From an uncultured Eubacteriales bacterium (lineage in GTDB: Bacteria; Bacillota; Clostridia; Christensenellales; CAG-917): 64,000 nt of DNA. The stretch covers positions 6,513 to 70,512 of the forward strand of contig URIZ01000008.1 of assembly GCA_900548005.1 (NCBI GenBank), written 5' to 3'. The translations under genes and the position numbers were made by a program. The notes under the pieces are model-generated. The model was not told the origin of the DNA and ran no database searches. It saw only the letters and a program-made list of their open reading frames with translations. Position 1 is the stretch's first letter, and each line of letters starts with the position of its first letter. Of this stretch, positions 23,579-33,059 are shown piece after piece.

Positions 23579-24178
23579 TTAGGGTTTGCGGAGCTTGCCG
23601 TCAAGACCTTTTATCAAGAAGCATTTGCCGATGACGTCGTCAAGGCTCACTGCGCCAAACACTCTTGAATCGAGAGAGAAGTCGCGGTTGTCGCCCATGC
23701 AAAAGACGTGATTTGCGGGGACGTACAAGTCTATGTCCAGGTATGTGGGGGATTTGTTGAGATAGGGCTCGTCAAGCTTTTCTCCGTTGAGATAGACGAC
23801 GTTGCTCACAATCTGCAAGTGATCGCCGCCGACTGCAATCACGCGTTTGACGAGAGTGCTGACGGTGTCGGCATGCGCTTTGTCTGTGTTGAACACCACT
23901 ATGTCGCCGCGCGAGATCTTGGAGAGTTTGTCAAGATACAGCACTTCGCCGTTGGTGCGTTGGTTGTCTTTGTTTTCACCGCTGCCGCCGTCAAGGGTGG
24001 GGTACATGGATATGCCGTCAACTATGAAGGACGCAAAGACGTATTTTTTGAGCAAAAGCCCCGTGGTGACTGCAAGTATCACGACAAGCAACACGCAAAC
24101 GACGGACACGATGATCCGTCTTTGTTTGAGTTGTTTGTCCACTTCGGGAGCTAGGTCTTGAAATTCCAATTCTTCCAT
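23579..24178 (-). CDS. lepB: Signal peptidase I
   Basis: 199 residues. One N-terminal membrane anchor (20-45). Catalytic Ser57 in DGISMYPTL and Lys111 in LVKRVIAVGGD, plus the C-terminal GDNRDFSLDSR box. It cuts signal peptides of exported proteins on the outer face of the membrane. A Gly/Glu/Asn-rich insert (63-76) follows the serine. Confidence 0.95.
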   Translation of the reverse strand: MEELEFQDLAPEVDKQLKQRRIIVSVVCVLLVVILAVTTGLLLKKYVFASFIVDGISMYPTLDGGSGENKDNQRTNGEVLYLDKLSKISRGDIVVFNTDKAHADTVSTLVKRVIAVGGDHLQIVSNVVYLNGEKLDEPYLNKSPTYLDIDLYVPANHVFCMGDNRDFSLDSRVFGAVSLDDVIGKCFLIKGLDGKLRKP

Positions 24179-24212
24179 GTCAAATTATATTGTTCTTTTG
24201 TGCATAAAGAAC

Positions 24213-25874
24213 TTATATCCACAAAAAGTTGTTGAACAAGATGCCGTCCACGTCCACAAGCTCGATCATTTTCACGCTTGCAAACGCCGAGAGCGTCTTG
24301 CCTTCGTCGCTCTTGAAGTCGGAACATTCAAAGAGCAGTTTTTGCCAAAATTCGCCGCCGCTAAGGTGTGTATGAGCGGTGTATTTTTTCAGGCTCGGAT
24401 AGGAGAACACCGCGATAGTCAGCTCACATTCGTCCTTTGCGTAGGCGTCCACGTGCAGCGCGGCGGTGCGAGAGAGCGATCTCATCTCAAAAAGGCTGCG
24501 GATAAGTGTAAGATTGCCTTTTTGAGCGGTGATGCCCCTGATGCCGAACGGACCTTTTTTGAGCGCAAGCACTTTTTCGTCAAGGATGGTTTCGTCCGTC
24601 TTTGCGATGAAGGAGGCAAAGCCCATTGACGAGTCGTATATGATATTGCTTCCGCGCTGAGAAGTCTCGGCTTCTTCTATGCCGTGCTTTGACGGCACTG
24701 CGCACGCCACTCTTGTGGACGCGACGTTGCCGTCGGGATATTCAAAGGTTGCGTATGCCACGATAGGCTCGTCCACGTCATAGACGGGCACGTCGCAAAT
24801 ATACTCGTGTTCGCCCACCTTTTGCTCCACAGTGACGGATTGATAATATCTTTCCTTGCTTGCAAGCTCGCCGTAGCTGACAAACAAAGTGCGGTTGTCT
24901 GCCTTGTGTGCGGTGGTCAGATGCACGTACAGTCTGCCGTCCGCCGTCTCAAACTTGATTGTGGGGGCAAACGTCCTGCCTGTATCTTGCGCAAGGTTGT
25001 TTCTGAGCCACAACAAAAGCGCGTTGTAGGTCTTTTGGGTGATTTGTACGCCGCAAGATACGGACACAATCATCTGCTTGACCGCTGATTTGACAAGGTC
25101 GTACATATCGGCGGCTCTGTCCATGTCGCAAAGCAAAGAGTCGCGCGTGGTGACGATGAGCGTGGGGCAGGTGACAAACATTGCGTAGGTTTCTGCGCCG
25201 ACGCCGGTGGAATAGGCAAGTTGCTCGTCGCCTTGCGGAATATCCGTGCTCGAAAAACGCGGATTTTCGCTTGCCCAGCGATAGCCGCCCCCGTTGATTG
25301 CCACAAGAGCGGACACTCTGTTGTCCGTGCCTGCAACAAGCCACGACAGTTGCGAGCCTATGCCGAATCCAAGCACTCCTATGCGATTTTTTTGCACCAC
25401 GGGTTGTTCGTTGAGCAGGCTGATTGCGCGTCTTGCGATCTTTGACCACACAAACCACGGCGTATTGCGCGCGTCGGTGTCTATCTCGTCAAGGCGAGTT
25501 TTGCAATCGGGAAGAGAAGCAAATGCAAGGCTTTGCGGATAGGACGTCTGCGAGTTTTCAAGCGCGCCGCAATAGTCAAGCACGCCCACAACGTAGCCTT
25601 CTTCCACAAAATCTTTGATGGCAAGCAACGAGTCGTGATTTTCAAAAGACGGCAATATGAGAACGGCAGGGCGTTCATCCTGCCAACGTACGTCAAAATA
25701 CACGTCCATACACACGCGCACTCTTCCGTCCTTCACGGTGTCCGCCGTGAAAATCTGGCGAGTGCTTGCAAAATTGCCGCTCGCCTCAGAAGAGACGATT
25801 GACGCTTCCAAAGGAGCTTGCGTCGGGTCGAAGCCTTCCCACACTTCCGTGGGTGTCATAAATCTGAGTTCCAT
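24213..25874 (-). CDS. Alpha/beta-hydrolase-like protein with a missing nucleophile
   Basis: 553 residues, no signal peptide. The middle (60-300) has an alpha/beta-hydrolase pattern: AVLILPSFENHDSLL, VVGVLDYCG, then the elbow GVLGFGIGSQLSW where the nucleophile Ser is replaced by Gly171, followed by ALVAINGGGYRW. The C-terminal 230 residues are beta-rich and unrecognised. It resembles acetyl-xylan-esterase/dienelactone-hydrolase type proteins in layout. It is probably not a standard serine hydrolase. Confidence 0.6.
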   Translation of the reverse strand: MELRFMTPTEVWEGFDPTQAPLEASIVSSEASGNFASTRQIFTADTVKDGRVRVCMDVYFDVRWQDERPAVLILPSFENHDSLLAIKDFVEEGYVVGVLDYCGALENSQTSYPQSLAFASLPDCKTRLDEIDTDARNTPWFVWSKIARRAISLLNEQPVVQKNRIGVLGFGIGSQLSWLVAGTDNRVSALVAINGGGYRWASENPRFSSTDIPQGDEQLAYSTGVGAETYAMFVTCPTLIVTTRDSLLCDMDRAADMYDLVKSAVKQMIVSVSCGVQITQKTYNALLLWLRNNLAQDTGRTFAPTIKFETADGRLYVHLTTAHKADNRTLFVSYGELASKERYYQSVTVEQKVGEHEYICDVPVYDVDEPIVAYATFEYPDGNVASTRVACAVPSKHGIEEAETSQRGSNIIYDSSMGFASFIAKTDETILDEKVLALKKGPFGIRGITAQKGNLTLIRSLFEMRSLSRTAALHVDAYAKDECELTIAVFSYPSLKKYTAHTHLSGGEFWQKLLFECSDFKSDEGKTLSAFASVKMIELVDVDGILFNNFLWI

Positions 25875-26142
25875 ATAGGTTATTATAGCTCAAAAACACG
25901 GCGATGTAAAGAAATAAAAACCTTATGTATCGCGTGCGCGCGCAAACGGACTGCGAGTTCTGCTCTTCCGTTTCGCCGCCGCATAGAAGATCTTCGCTCA
26001 CGCACAGCGTATTTGCCTTGTTTTTCAAGTTTTTTGCGTATTCGGCGTTCATTTTGTCAACGGTTTCGTCATCGAGAAGAAAATCCATGTACACCCCCGA
26101 CACATTGTATGCCAAAAGCGGCGGATAGGGTGTAATCGGCAT
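25786..26142 (-). CDS. Uncertain small gene or remnant upstream of the hydrolase-like gene
   Basis: An open frame whose most gene-like part starts MDFLLDDETVDKMNAEYAK (ATG at about 26088). Its 3' end overlaps the hydrolase-like gene by 89 bases, and the last third reads like non-coding sequence. It may be a decayed gene. Nothing else is visible between 25875 and 26213. Confidence 0.25.
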   Translation of the reverse strand: MPITPYPPLLAYNVSGVYMDFLLDDETVDKMNAEYAKNLKNKANTLCVSEDLLCGGETEEQNSQSVCARTRYIRFLFLYIAVFLSYNNLYGTQIYDTHGSVGRLRPDASSFGSVNRLF

Positions 26143-26213
26143 TATACCGTTTGCAAAATTCGTTTTTCAAAAGCGGGTTGAAAAACGAGACATGGGAAGA
26201 GATACGGCATCTT

Positions 26214-27368
26214 TTAGGCGGTTTCTTGCACTTTTATGGTCACTTTTGCCGAGAATTGCAAGTCGGTAAGGCAGTTTTCGGGCAGAGTTCTGCCCACCGA
26301 TTGATAGGCTTTGTCTTGAAGATTGAGAAAGTCGATGCCGCATTGCTTGGACGTTTCAAACAGCTCGAGCAGTTGTTTTTCAAACTGTTTTGCCAATTTG
26401 TTTGCGTACTCTTTGACGATATCGTCCGCGCTTGAAAGCACGTTGTCGGCGTTGACGTGTTGCACGTCGCTTAGGTCCACGGATAGTTGTATATCGGCAA
26501 AAATGCGCATGCCGTCCGCCTTTATTCGCACGCGTTTGCCCAAGGTCTTAAATTCCATAGATCCGCCGTCTTGCGAAGTGTAGTTGATAGTGCCCACAAG
26601 ATCTCGGCTTGCAAACAGTGCGAGCAGTTCGGCATATTCGCCCTCGATGATTTTGCATTTTTCGTGGTTGAACACAAGCGCGCGCGACAGGTCTATCTCG
26701 CAAGTTTCTTCTCCCGAACCTTGCTCGGTCATGGGCGGCTTTGGCATTTTGCTTGCCACGATATAGGGTATGGCGCAAGCGTGACTTCTTGCAAGCGAGC
26801 GCGCGGCAAAGTCTTTGACGGTGGTGCGAATCATGCCGTCCGAGCCTTCTTCGTTGGCGAGCGCCTGTTGCAAAAAGAAGGGCGCGGACAAGGTTGTGCC
26901 AAGGCGCAAAGCCATGATGTCTTTGGGCGAGTTTTCCCCCGACACGAGAATGGCTTGTTCGGGCAGTGCGTACATTCCCGTGAGCGGATATATCAGTTGC
27001 AAGTGGTCAAGTTTCAGCACGATGGGGGACACAAGCAGCACGTTGCAGTGCGCAAGCGACACGATAAGCCCCATTTTGCGCGAGATTTTGTCAAGAGCGT
27101 CCGCAATGGTCTTTCCGCGCGCGTCATACAAGGCGTAAGTCGCCTTTGCGTCCTGACCGCCGGCAATGCCCACAAGCACGGATTGCGCCGACACGTCAAA
27201 CTCTTTTGTTTGCTCGTCAAAGTCTATGCCGATGCCAAGCACGATTGCCGATTTTATCAGCGACGGCGTTTCTACGGTTCTGCCGAACACCACTAGAATG
27301 AACGCGACAATCAGCACGACAATCCACTTTGAGCGAGTGATATAAGCGGACGGGGTAAGTTTTTTCAT
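26214..27368 (-). CDS. gerC: Ger(x)C family spore germination protein
   Basis: 384 residues, the usual length. An N-terminal membrane segment (14-33) is followed by IKSAIVLGIGIDFDEQTKEF and SRKMGLIVSLAHCNVLLV, typical of Ger(x)C. The normal lipobox Cys is absent, so it seems anchored by a membrane segment rather than by lipid. The start overlaps the gerB stop by 4 bases. It works with GerA and GerB in the germinant receptor of the spore inner membrane. Confidence 0.88.
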   Translation of the reverse strand: MKKLTPSAYITRSKWIVVLIVAFILVVFGRTVETPSLIKSAIVLGIGIDFDEQTKEFDVSAQSVLVGIAGGQDAKATYALYDARGKTIADALDKISRKMGLIVSLAHCNVLLVSPIVLKLDHLQLIYPLTGMYALPEQAILVSGENSPKDIMALRLGTTLSAPFFLQQALANEEGSDGMIRTTVKDFAARSLARSHACAIPYIVASKMPKPPMTEQGSGEETCEIDLSRALVFNHEKCKIIEGEYAELLALFASRDLVGTINYTSQDGGSMEFKTLGKRVRIKADGMRIFADIQLSVDLSDVQHVNADNVLSSADDIVKEYANKLAKQFEKQLLELFETSKQCGIDFLNLQDKAYQSVGRTLPENCLTDLQFSAKVTIKVQETA

Positions 27369-28666
27369 CGCGCGCCCCCTTTTTCGTTGAGTGAAACGTC
27401 ACGATTTGCATCGGATATTCCGTTGTTTATGTCAAAACGGGCGGCGGAGCTCGACGTTGAGCCACTGCTCGACGCGGCGGAAAAACTTGGTTGCAATTTG
27501 CCGCAATTCGCGCTGTCGGGCGGAGTGGGGTTAGGCTTTGGATAGGGGATGTATTCGGAGTCCAAACACGCAAGGATATGGCGATATTTTTGCTTGAAAA
27601 AAGCTGCCGTAAAGGTCAAGAGCATGGGCAGAATCACCGCCACTAAAAACAACGCATAGCCAAACGCGCCCAGTGCAAAGTCCGTCACGGTTTGCGATGA
27701 CGTGACCGAAAAGGCGGTGACAAGCACGGCGAGCGGACACAAGATTTTGCTTGCCGTAGCACTGCCTGTCGCGCGCTGAAAAGTCTTGTTTGCGCCGTCG
27801 TATAGAAAAGCCATGGATATTATGGACATTGCGATGATCATAAACAGGTTTGTCCATTCCATTCTGCCGATTTCAAGGGACAGTTGGTTGAAGCTTGCGA
27901 TGTGGATAAGAAGGTCGGACACCATTTTCAGCGCGTTGCCGTACAAGGCTATGCCCAGCATGACTATGGCATTGACAAGAGTCCACACGCACGCAACGGT
28001 GGTGGTGATATACGGCAATTTCTTGTCCTTTATGCGCACAAAAGCAAAGGGGAACATGTCGCCGATCCACAGCCCGAAGCGCGGAGCTTTGGCAAAAAAT
28101 TCGCTCGGCGGCATGGAAAACACGGGCAGATTGCGCCCGATATCCAAGTTTGTGTCAAGGAACGCTAGATTCGCGATTATGGAAAACACGGCAAACAAAG
28201 CAAACAATTCCGCCGTGCGAGCAATGGTTTTCGTGCCCTTTGCGCCGAGATACACGATAGGCAAAATGAAGAGCCCGTATATGAGAAAAGGTTGCGTGCC
28301 GGTGAATAGTTCGTGGGTGAGATAGCTCATGCAATAGCAGAAATAAAACACGAGTTTCATCGTCAGCCACACGGAAGATAAAAGGCAGCAAATCTTGAAA
28401 AACTTGCAGTTGAGAGCAACAAGCAAATCGTCGCCTTTCATTCTCGAAAAGGCGAAAACGAGCGTTGCCAGCAGAGCGTCAACAAGCGAAAAAAGCAAAT
28501 ATATCCACAACGTCGACGAGCCGTACGTTTCGCAAATTATGCCCGGGGCAGCGGACAGTTTGAAGGCAAAACCCACCGCCACGATAATGGCTGCCGCTTG
28601 TGAATTGTAGATGACGTTGATCGGCAAGTTTTTGCGCAATCTATTGTTTATCGTGTTGTTTTGCAT
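27365..28666 (-). CDS. gerB: Spore germination permease, GerAB family
   Basis: 433 residues with about 10 membrane segments from AIIVAVGFAFKLSAAPG onward. The pattern of endospore germination permeases (amino-acid-permease fold) is clear, with DIGRNLPVF and IGDMFPFAF in the middle. The C-terminal 50 residues are a Pro/Ser-rich cytoplasmic tail. It sits in the operon gerA-gerB-gerC, 21 bases after gerA. It probably binds the small-molecule germinant. Confidence 0.88.
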   Translation of the reverse strand: MQNNTINNRLRKNLPINVIYNSQAAAIIVAVGFAFKLSAAPGIICETYGSSTLWIYLLFSLVDALLATLVFAFSRMKGDDLLVALNCKFFKICCLLSSVWLTMKLVFYFCYCMSYLTHELFTGTQPFLIYGLFILPIVYLGAKGTKTIARTAELFALFAVFSIIANLAFLDTNLDIGRNLPVFSMPPSEFFAKAPRFGLWIGDMFPFAFVRIKDKKLPYITTTVACVWTLVNAIVMLGIALYGNALKMVSDLLIHIASFNQLSLEIGRMEWTNLFMIIAMSIISMAFLYDGANKTFQRATGSATASKILCPLAVLVTAFSVTSSQTVTDFALGAFGYALFLVAVILPMLLTFTAAFFKQKYRHILACLDSEYIPYPKPNPTPPDSANCGKLQPSFSAASSSGSTSSSAARFDINNGISDANRDVSLNEKGGAR

Positions 28667-28687
28667 TGTTAAACACCGTTTTATGTT

Positions 28688-30160
28688 TTATTTTGCTATC
28701 CTGCGTCTGTTTTGTGTGGGGATGGAATGCGGGCGTAGTCGCATGGTGGACGCGCTTTGTTTCATCAGCCCGTCTTGAAGGTCGGGGGAGATTCTCGGCG
28801 CGTACGGGGCAAGGTAGGGTGTGCCGTAGTTGTCAAGGGATGCAAGGTAGGCAACCACAACAAGCGAGAGTATGATTATACCGACAAAACCCATGACCGC
28901 GCTTATGCACAGATATAAAAATCGCAGTATGCTCATCGTGCCCACTTGGTCGGGCACGCAGAATATGCCGATTGCCGACAGCGCGACAACAAGCACGGAC
29001 GGAGAAGATATAAGCCCTGCTTTCACCGCAGTGTCCCCGAGCACGATTGCACCAACGACGGATAGGGATATGCCGAAATAGCGGGGCATGCGTATGGACG
29101 CTTGGTTGAGAATCTCAAACAGCGACATCACAAGCAGCATCTCTATCGCGGGCGGAAAAGGTATGTTGGTGGTTGCCGACATCAGCGTCATGAGAAATTT
29201 TAGGGGCAGCAGCTGAAAGTGGTAGGTTTGAAGAGCGATGTACGCGCCCGGCAAAAATATCGTCAGCATCGCGCCCAAAAATCTGAATACGCGGATCATG
29301 GACGCGCGCCAATCTTCCGAATAGTAGTCGTAGCCATCTTGCACGTCTTCAAACACGAGATATGGCAGCGTCACGACAATAGGCGAGCCGTCCACGATGA
29401 CAGCCACTCGTCCTTCCAGCAGTTTTGCGCTCACCACGTCCGGTTTTTCGCTTGTGCCTGCTTGCAAGAAAAAGGAGTTTTTTCTCGGCTGAATGAAGGA
29501 CATGACGTATGCGCTGTCCACAACGCCGTCCACGTCAATCGCGGCGATTTTGTCGCATATCGTCTTGACAACGGAATCGTCTGCAATGCCTTTTATATAC
29601 ATCACGGACACGGTGGTGTTGGAGTATCGCCCCACCTCAAAATTTTTCATCGTCAAGGCAGGGGATTTGATGCGCCTGCGGATCATGGACGTGTTGGTCT
29701 TGATCTCTTCCACAAATCCTTCGCGCGGACCTTTCATCACGCTCGAAGTGGGAGGCTCGCCTATGGCTCTTGCGATAGGTTTTCGCAAAGAAAAGACGTA
29801 TGCGTCCTTTTCGCCTTCGATGTAGAAAGCAACGTCGCCAAGTGCAATATCGCTCGGCGAATCGGTGACGGGCACAACCTTTATCTCATCGCTGTACGAC
29901 ACCGTGTCTTGCAATTCTTCGAGATAAGGACTTTCAAAATCGTCCGTGTTTTTTAGCGGTCTGACCACGTCTTGTTCAAGCAAAGTCTTGTCGATGTTGC
30001 CGTCAAGATATGCAAACAAGCAGTTCTTTTTGCCAACGCGCAAAGGGCGGCACTTAAAATCGTCGCTTGATGAGAACGTGTCCGTCAATCTTTTTGTCAA
30101 CTCTTGTATGTCCACGCCAAAAGTGTTGACACAAGCAAACAAAATAAAACGCGCATGCAT
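28688..30160 (-). CDS. gerA: Spore germination protein GerA family
   Basis: About 490 residues from the ATG at 30160; the frame is open to 30235, but that part overlaps the divergent gtrA promoter. A large N-terminal soluble domain has SFIQPRKNSFFLQAGTSEKPD and VDGSPIVVTLPYLVFE. Several membrane segments follow (from about 310) with ALQTYHFQLLPL and PFPPAIEMLL, both conserved in GerA proteins. It forms the channel part of the germinant receptor. The start is uncertain because no clear ribosome site is seen. Confidence 0.88.
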   Translation of the reverse strand: MHARFILFACVNTFGVDIQELTKRLTDTFSSSDDFKCRPLRVGKKNCLFAYLDGNIDKTLLEQDVVRPLKNTDDFESPYLEELQDTVSYSDEIKVVPVTDSPSDIALGDVAFYIEGEKDAYVFSLRKPIARAIGEPPTSSVMKGPREGFVEEIKTNTSMIRRRIKSPALTMKNFEVGRYSNTTVSVMYIKGIADDSVVKTICDKIAAIDVDGVVDSAYVMSFIQPRKNSFFLQAGTSEKPDVVSAKLLEGRVAVIVDGSPIVVTLPYLVFEDVQDGYDYYSEDWRASMIRVFRFLGAMLTIFLPGAYIALQTYHFQLLPLKFLMTLMSATTNIPFPPAIEMLLVMSLFEILNQASIRMPRYFGISLSVVGAIVLGDTAVKAGLISSPSVLVVALSAIGIFCVPDQVGTMSILRFLYLCISAVMGFVGIIILSLVVVAYLASLDNYGTPYLAPYAPRISPDLQDGLMKQSASTMRLRPHSIPTQNRRRIAK

Positions 30161-30173
30161 AGAAAATTTTGTA

Positions 30174-30201
30174 TTGACATCACTTCTCGATATGTTAAAA
30201 T
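30174..30201 (+). promoter_or_regulatory. gtrA promoter
   Basis: TTGACA (30174-30179), 16 bases, TAAAAT (30196-30201), 24 bases before the ATG. Confidence 0.55.
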
Positions 30202-30224
30202 TGTCTTGTGAACAGGAGAAAATT

Positions 30225-30821
30225 ATGCTAGACAACGACGTTCAAATCACCGAGCAAAACGACGTGCCGCAAGGCATTTTATACAACTATTCCCAAAAGC
30301 ACGCCCAAGTCCTTGCCAAAAGGGCGAAGAGAAAGGGCGTTGTGCAGTTCATCAAGTACGCCCTTTGCGCCGCAAGCGCAGGCATCATCCAAATCGTGCT
30401 GTTCTCGATCTTGCAAACGGTGTTGCCAAAGGACATGGGCAACATCCACTTCATTGTGGAAGATATGCAACTCGGCACTTTCATCGCCACCACCGTTGCG
30501 CTTTGCGCTTCTATTCTTTGGAATTTCACTTTCAACCGCAAGTTCACCTTCAAGGACGCAGGCAACGTGCCGCTTGCAATGTTTCTCGCATTCTTGTTTT
30601 GCGTACCGTTCTATCCGTTCCAAACGTGGTACGTGCATACGATCAAGACGTTGCTCTCACAGCATATCAGCGTGGACGGCGCAGGCATAATCGCCGAGGC
30701 AAGCGTGATGGCGATCAACTTTGCGCTCGAATTTATTTGGCAAAAATTTGTCGTGTTCAGAAAGCCCAAAGACAAGAAAACAGCCACAACTCAACAAGAG
30801 CAAAACACGGCAGAGCAGTGA
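30225..30821 (+). CDS. GtrA family membrane protein
   Basis: 198 residues from the ATG at 30225 with ACAGGAG before it. Four membrane segments (from FIKYALCAASAGIIQIVLF) and the family pair WNFTFNRKFTFK and FIWQKFVVFRK. GtrA-type proteins are thought to help move polyprenyl-linked sugars across the membrane or to act in wall polysaccharide modification. Charged N- and C-terminal tails. Confidence 0.88.
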   Translation: MLDNDVQITEQNDVPQGILYNYSQKHAQVLAKRAKRKGVVQFIKYALCAASAGIIQIVLFSILQTVLPKDMGNIHFIVEDMQLGTFIATTVALCASILWNFTFNRKFTFKDAGNVPLAMFLAFLFCVPFYPFQTWYVHTIKTLLSQHISVDGAGIIAEASVMAINFALEFIWQKFVVFRKPKDKKTATTQQEQNTAEQ

Positions 30822-30825
30822 TATG

Positions 30826-31336
30826 TGTGCTCCAAACAAGTTTAGTTTCGGGCGCAACTCAAAAAGTCTGTCATTGCGAGCTTGCGTGGCAATCTCGTGG
30901 AAACGAAATGACAAACTTTTTCTGCGCCCGATAAGTTTTGTGTTGTTCACATCTCTACAAAAGGTGTACGTGTAATACCCTAAATAGAAATGCCCCATCT
31001 TTCCGGTCCGCGCCGGTATTTCTTCCACCACTCGTTTATGGTGCTTTCTCTACAAAACTGTCCGTTGCTCGCGGGGAAGACAGGCGGCACTCGCATAGAT
31101 AAGTATCGTCCCCTTGTTATGCCACCACGCTTTGTGCGCCAGGCAGTAGCCAACAACACGGCGCAGTCGCTCGTACAACCGTCTTGCTCGGCGCTTATTT
31201 GCTCGCCGCCGTTGCGGCTCGTGTTCCGCCTTCGAAGTCACACATTCAGTTTATAAGTACGCTCCGAATATGTTTTCGTTTCGGGTGTGGGTGCCCCACC
31301 CAAAATTATTAATTATTAATTATTCATTATTAATTA
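30826..31336 (-). repeat. Long intergenic repeat, family B, copy 1
   Basis: Shares with 33060-33530 and 56672-57212 the blocks TTTCGGGCGCAAC, CTCGTGGAAACGAAA, GTACGCTCCGAATA (reverse) and CCACCACGCTTTGTGCGCC, and ends in (ATTAATT)n. No gene is credible in it. Confidence 0.65.
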
Positions 31337-31345
31337 AACAACAAT

Positions 31346-31380
31346 AGCCGTGCTTTTTGATTGTCACGGCTTTCTTTTTG
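31346..31380 (+). terminator. Terminator-like hairpin before guaB
   Basis: AGCCGTG/CACGGCT with a 12-base loop, then TTCTTTTT. A TAGAAT box follows at about 31383, so guaB starts its own transcript. Confidence 0.55.
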
Positions 31381-31418
31381 TGGTAGAATACTAAAAACTT
31401 TTTAAGGAGAAGCATATT

Positions 31419-32918
31419 ATGGCAAAATATTGCGACGAACCGTCCAGAACTTTCAGCGAATATCTCTTGATTCCCGGCTACACTTCCGAGCAGTGCATCC
31501 CCGCAAACGTGGATTTGAAAACACCGCTTGTGAAATTCAAAAAGGGAGAAACACCGAGAATTCAACTCAACATTCCGCTTGTGTCTGCAATCATGCAATC
31601 TGTCAGTGACGACAGAATGGCAATCGCGCTTGCAAAAGAAGGCGGAATTTCGTTTATATTCGGCTCTCAATCCGCGCAAAACGAGGCGGATATGGTGCGC
31701 AGAGTCAAGGCGTACAAGGCAGGTTTTGTGCCAAGCGACAGCAACCTTACTCCCGACGCAACGCTCAAAGACGTGCTCGATCTTGTCGAACGCAACGGAC
31801 ACAACACTATAGCTATCACCGATGACGGACTTGCAAACGGCAAGTTGCTCGGCGTGGTCACTTCAAGGGACTATCGCCCGTCAAGAATGTCTTTGGACGA
31901 CAAGGTTTGCTCCTTTATGACTCCGAGAGAAAAACTTGTCGTGGCAGATTCCGGCGTCACTCTTTCAGAGGCAAACGACATCATCTGGAAAAACAAACTC
32001 AACAGTCTTCCCGTTGTGGATTGCAACGATCACCTTATGTATTTCGTCTTCCGCAAGGACTATGAACAACACAAGGAAAACCCCAACGAAGTGCTTGACG
32101 AAGACAAGCGTTATCTTGTGGGCGCAGGCATCAATACGCTCGATTTTGAAACGCGCGTACCCATGCTTGTGGACGCGGGCGCGGACGTGCTTTGCATAGA
32201 CAGCAGCGAGGGCTACACCGTGTGGCAAAAACGCACAATAGACTTTATCCGTGCAAAATACGGTGATAAAGTGCTTGTTGGTGCAGGAAACGTGGTTGAC
32301 AGAGAAGGATTCTTGTTCCTTGCCAACGCCGGCGCAGACTTTGTCAAGGTGGGCATCGGCGGCGGATCTATCTGCATCACGAGAGAAACAAAGGGCATCG
32401 GTCGCGGTCAAGCAACCGCGCTTATCGAAGTGGCAGCCGCTCGTGACGAATACTTCAAGCAAACGGGCGTGTACATCCCCATTTGCTCGGACGGCGGCAT
32501 CGTGCAAGACTACCACATGACGCTCGCTCTTGCAATGGGAGCGGACTTTATCATGCTCGGCAGATACTTTGCTCGCTTTGACGAAAGCCCCACGGCAAAG
32601 CTCAACGTCAACGGCAACTATGTCAAAGAGTATTGGGGTGAAGGCAGCAACCGCGCAAGAAACTGGCAACGCTACGACCTTGGCGGCAAGAGCGGTCTTT
32701 CCTTTGAAGAAGGCGTGGACTCATACGTGCCGTATGCGGGAAAACTTTCCGACAACGTGCGCAAGAGCTTGTACAAGGTCAAGTCCACGATGTGCAACTG
32801 CGGCGTGAAAAGCATTGCCGACCTGCACAAAAACGCAAAACTCACGCTTGTCTCCGCCACCAGCATAGTGGAAGGCGGCGCGCATGACGTGCTTATCAAA
32901 AATAAATACAATTCATAA
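31419..32918 (+). CDS. guaB: IMP dehydrogenase
   Basis: 499 residues. The catalytic barrel carries the active-site Cys in GIGGGSICITRE, and MLGRYFARFDESP follows. Two CBS domains (about 95-215) are inserted after MQSVSDDRMAIALA. It oxidises IMP to XMP with NAD+, the step before GuaA. The C-terminal flap region (YWGEGSNRARN) resembles the longer eukaryote/parasite-like type more than the E. coli type. An AAGGAG site lies before the ATG. Confidence 0.95.
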   Translation: MAKYCDEPSRTFSEYLLIPGYTSEQCIPANVDLKTPLVKFKKGETPRIQLNIPLVSAIMQSVSDDRMAIALAKEGGISFIFGSQSAQNEADMVRRVKAYKAGFVPSDSNLTPDATLKDVLDLVERNGHNTIAITDDGLANGKLLGVVTSRDYRPSRMSLDDKVCSFMTPREKLVVADSGVTLSEANDIIWKNKLNSLPVVDCNDHLMYFVFRKDYEQHKENPNEVLDEDKRYLVGAGINTLDFETRVPMLVDAGADVLCIDSSEGYTVWQKRTIDFIRAKYGDKVLVGAGNVVDREGFLFLANAGADFVKVGIGGGSICITRETKGIGRGQATALIEVAAARDEYFKQTGVYIPICSDGGIVQDYHMTLALAMGADFIMLGRYFARFDESPTAKLNVNGNYVKEYWGEGSNRARNWQRYDLGGKSGLSFEEGVDSYVPYAGKLSDNVRKSLYKVKSTMCNCGVKSIADLHKNAKLTLVSATSIVEGGAHDVLIKNKYNS

Positions 32919-32931
32919 ACAAAAGCCGTTG

Positions 32932-33057
32932 AAAACTGCGCTATTTAGCGAATAACTTCGTCAGAGCCACGCTCTCGTCAACTCATGTACGCATAGTACA
33001 TTAGGGTTGCCGTTAGCGTGGCTCTTTCTTGTTCTTCATCTAAATATCGCAGTTTTT
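32932..33057 (+). repeat. Structured 3'-end repeat, copy 3 (after guaB)
   Basis: Outer stem AAAACTGCG/CGCAGTTTT with the conserved C:T mismatch next to it, then TATTTAG/CTAAATA. Inner stem AGAGCCACGCT/AGCGTGGCTCT. It starts 14 bases after the guaB stop and ends in GTTTTT. Confidence 0.85.
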
Positions 33058-33059
33058 AT

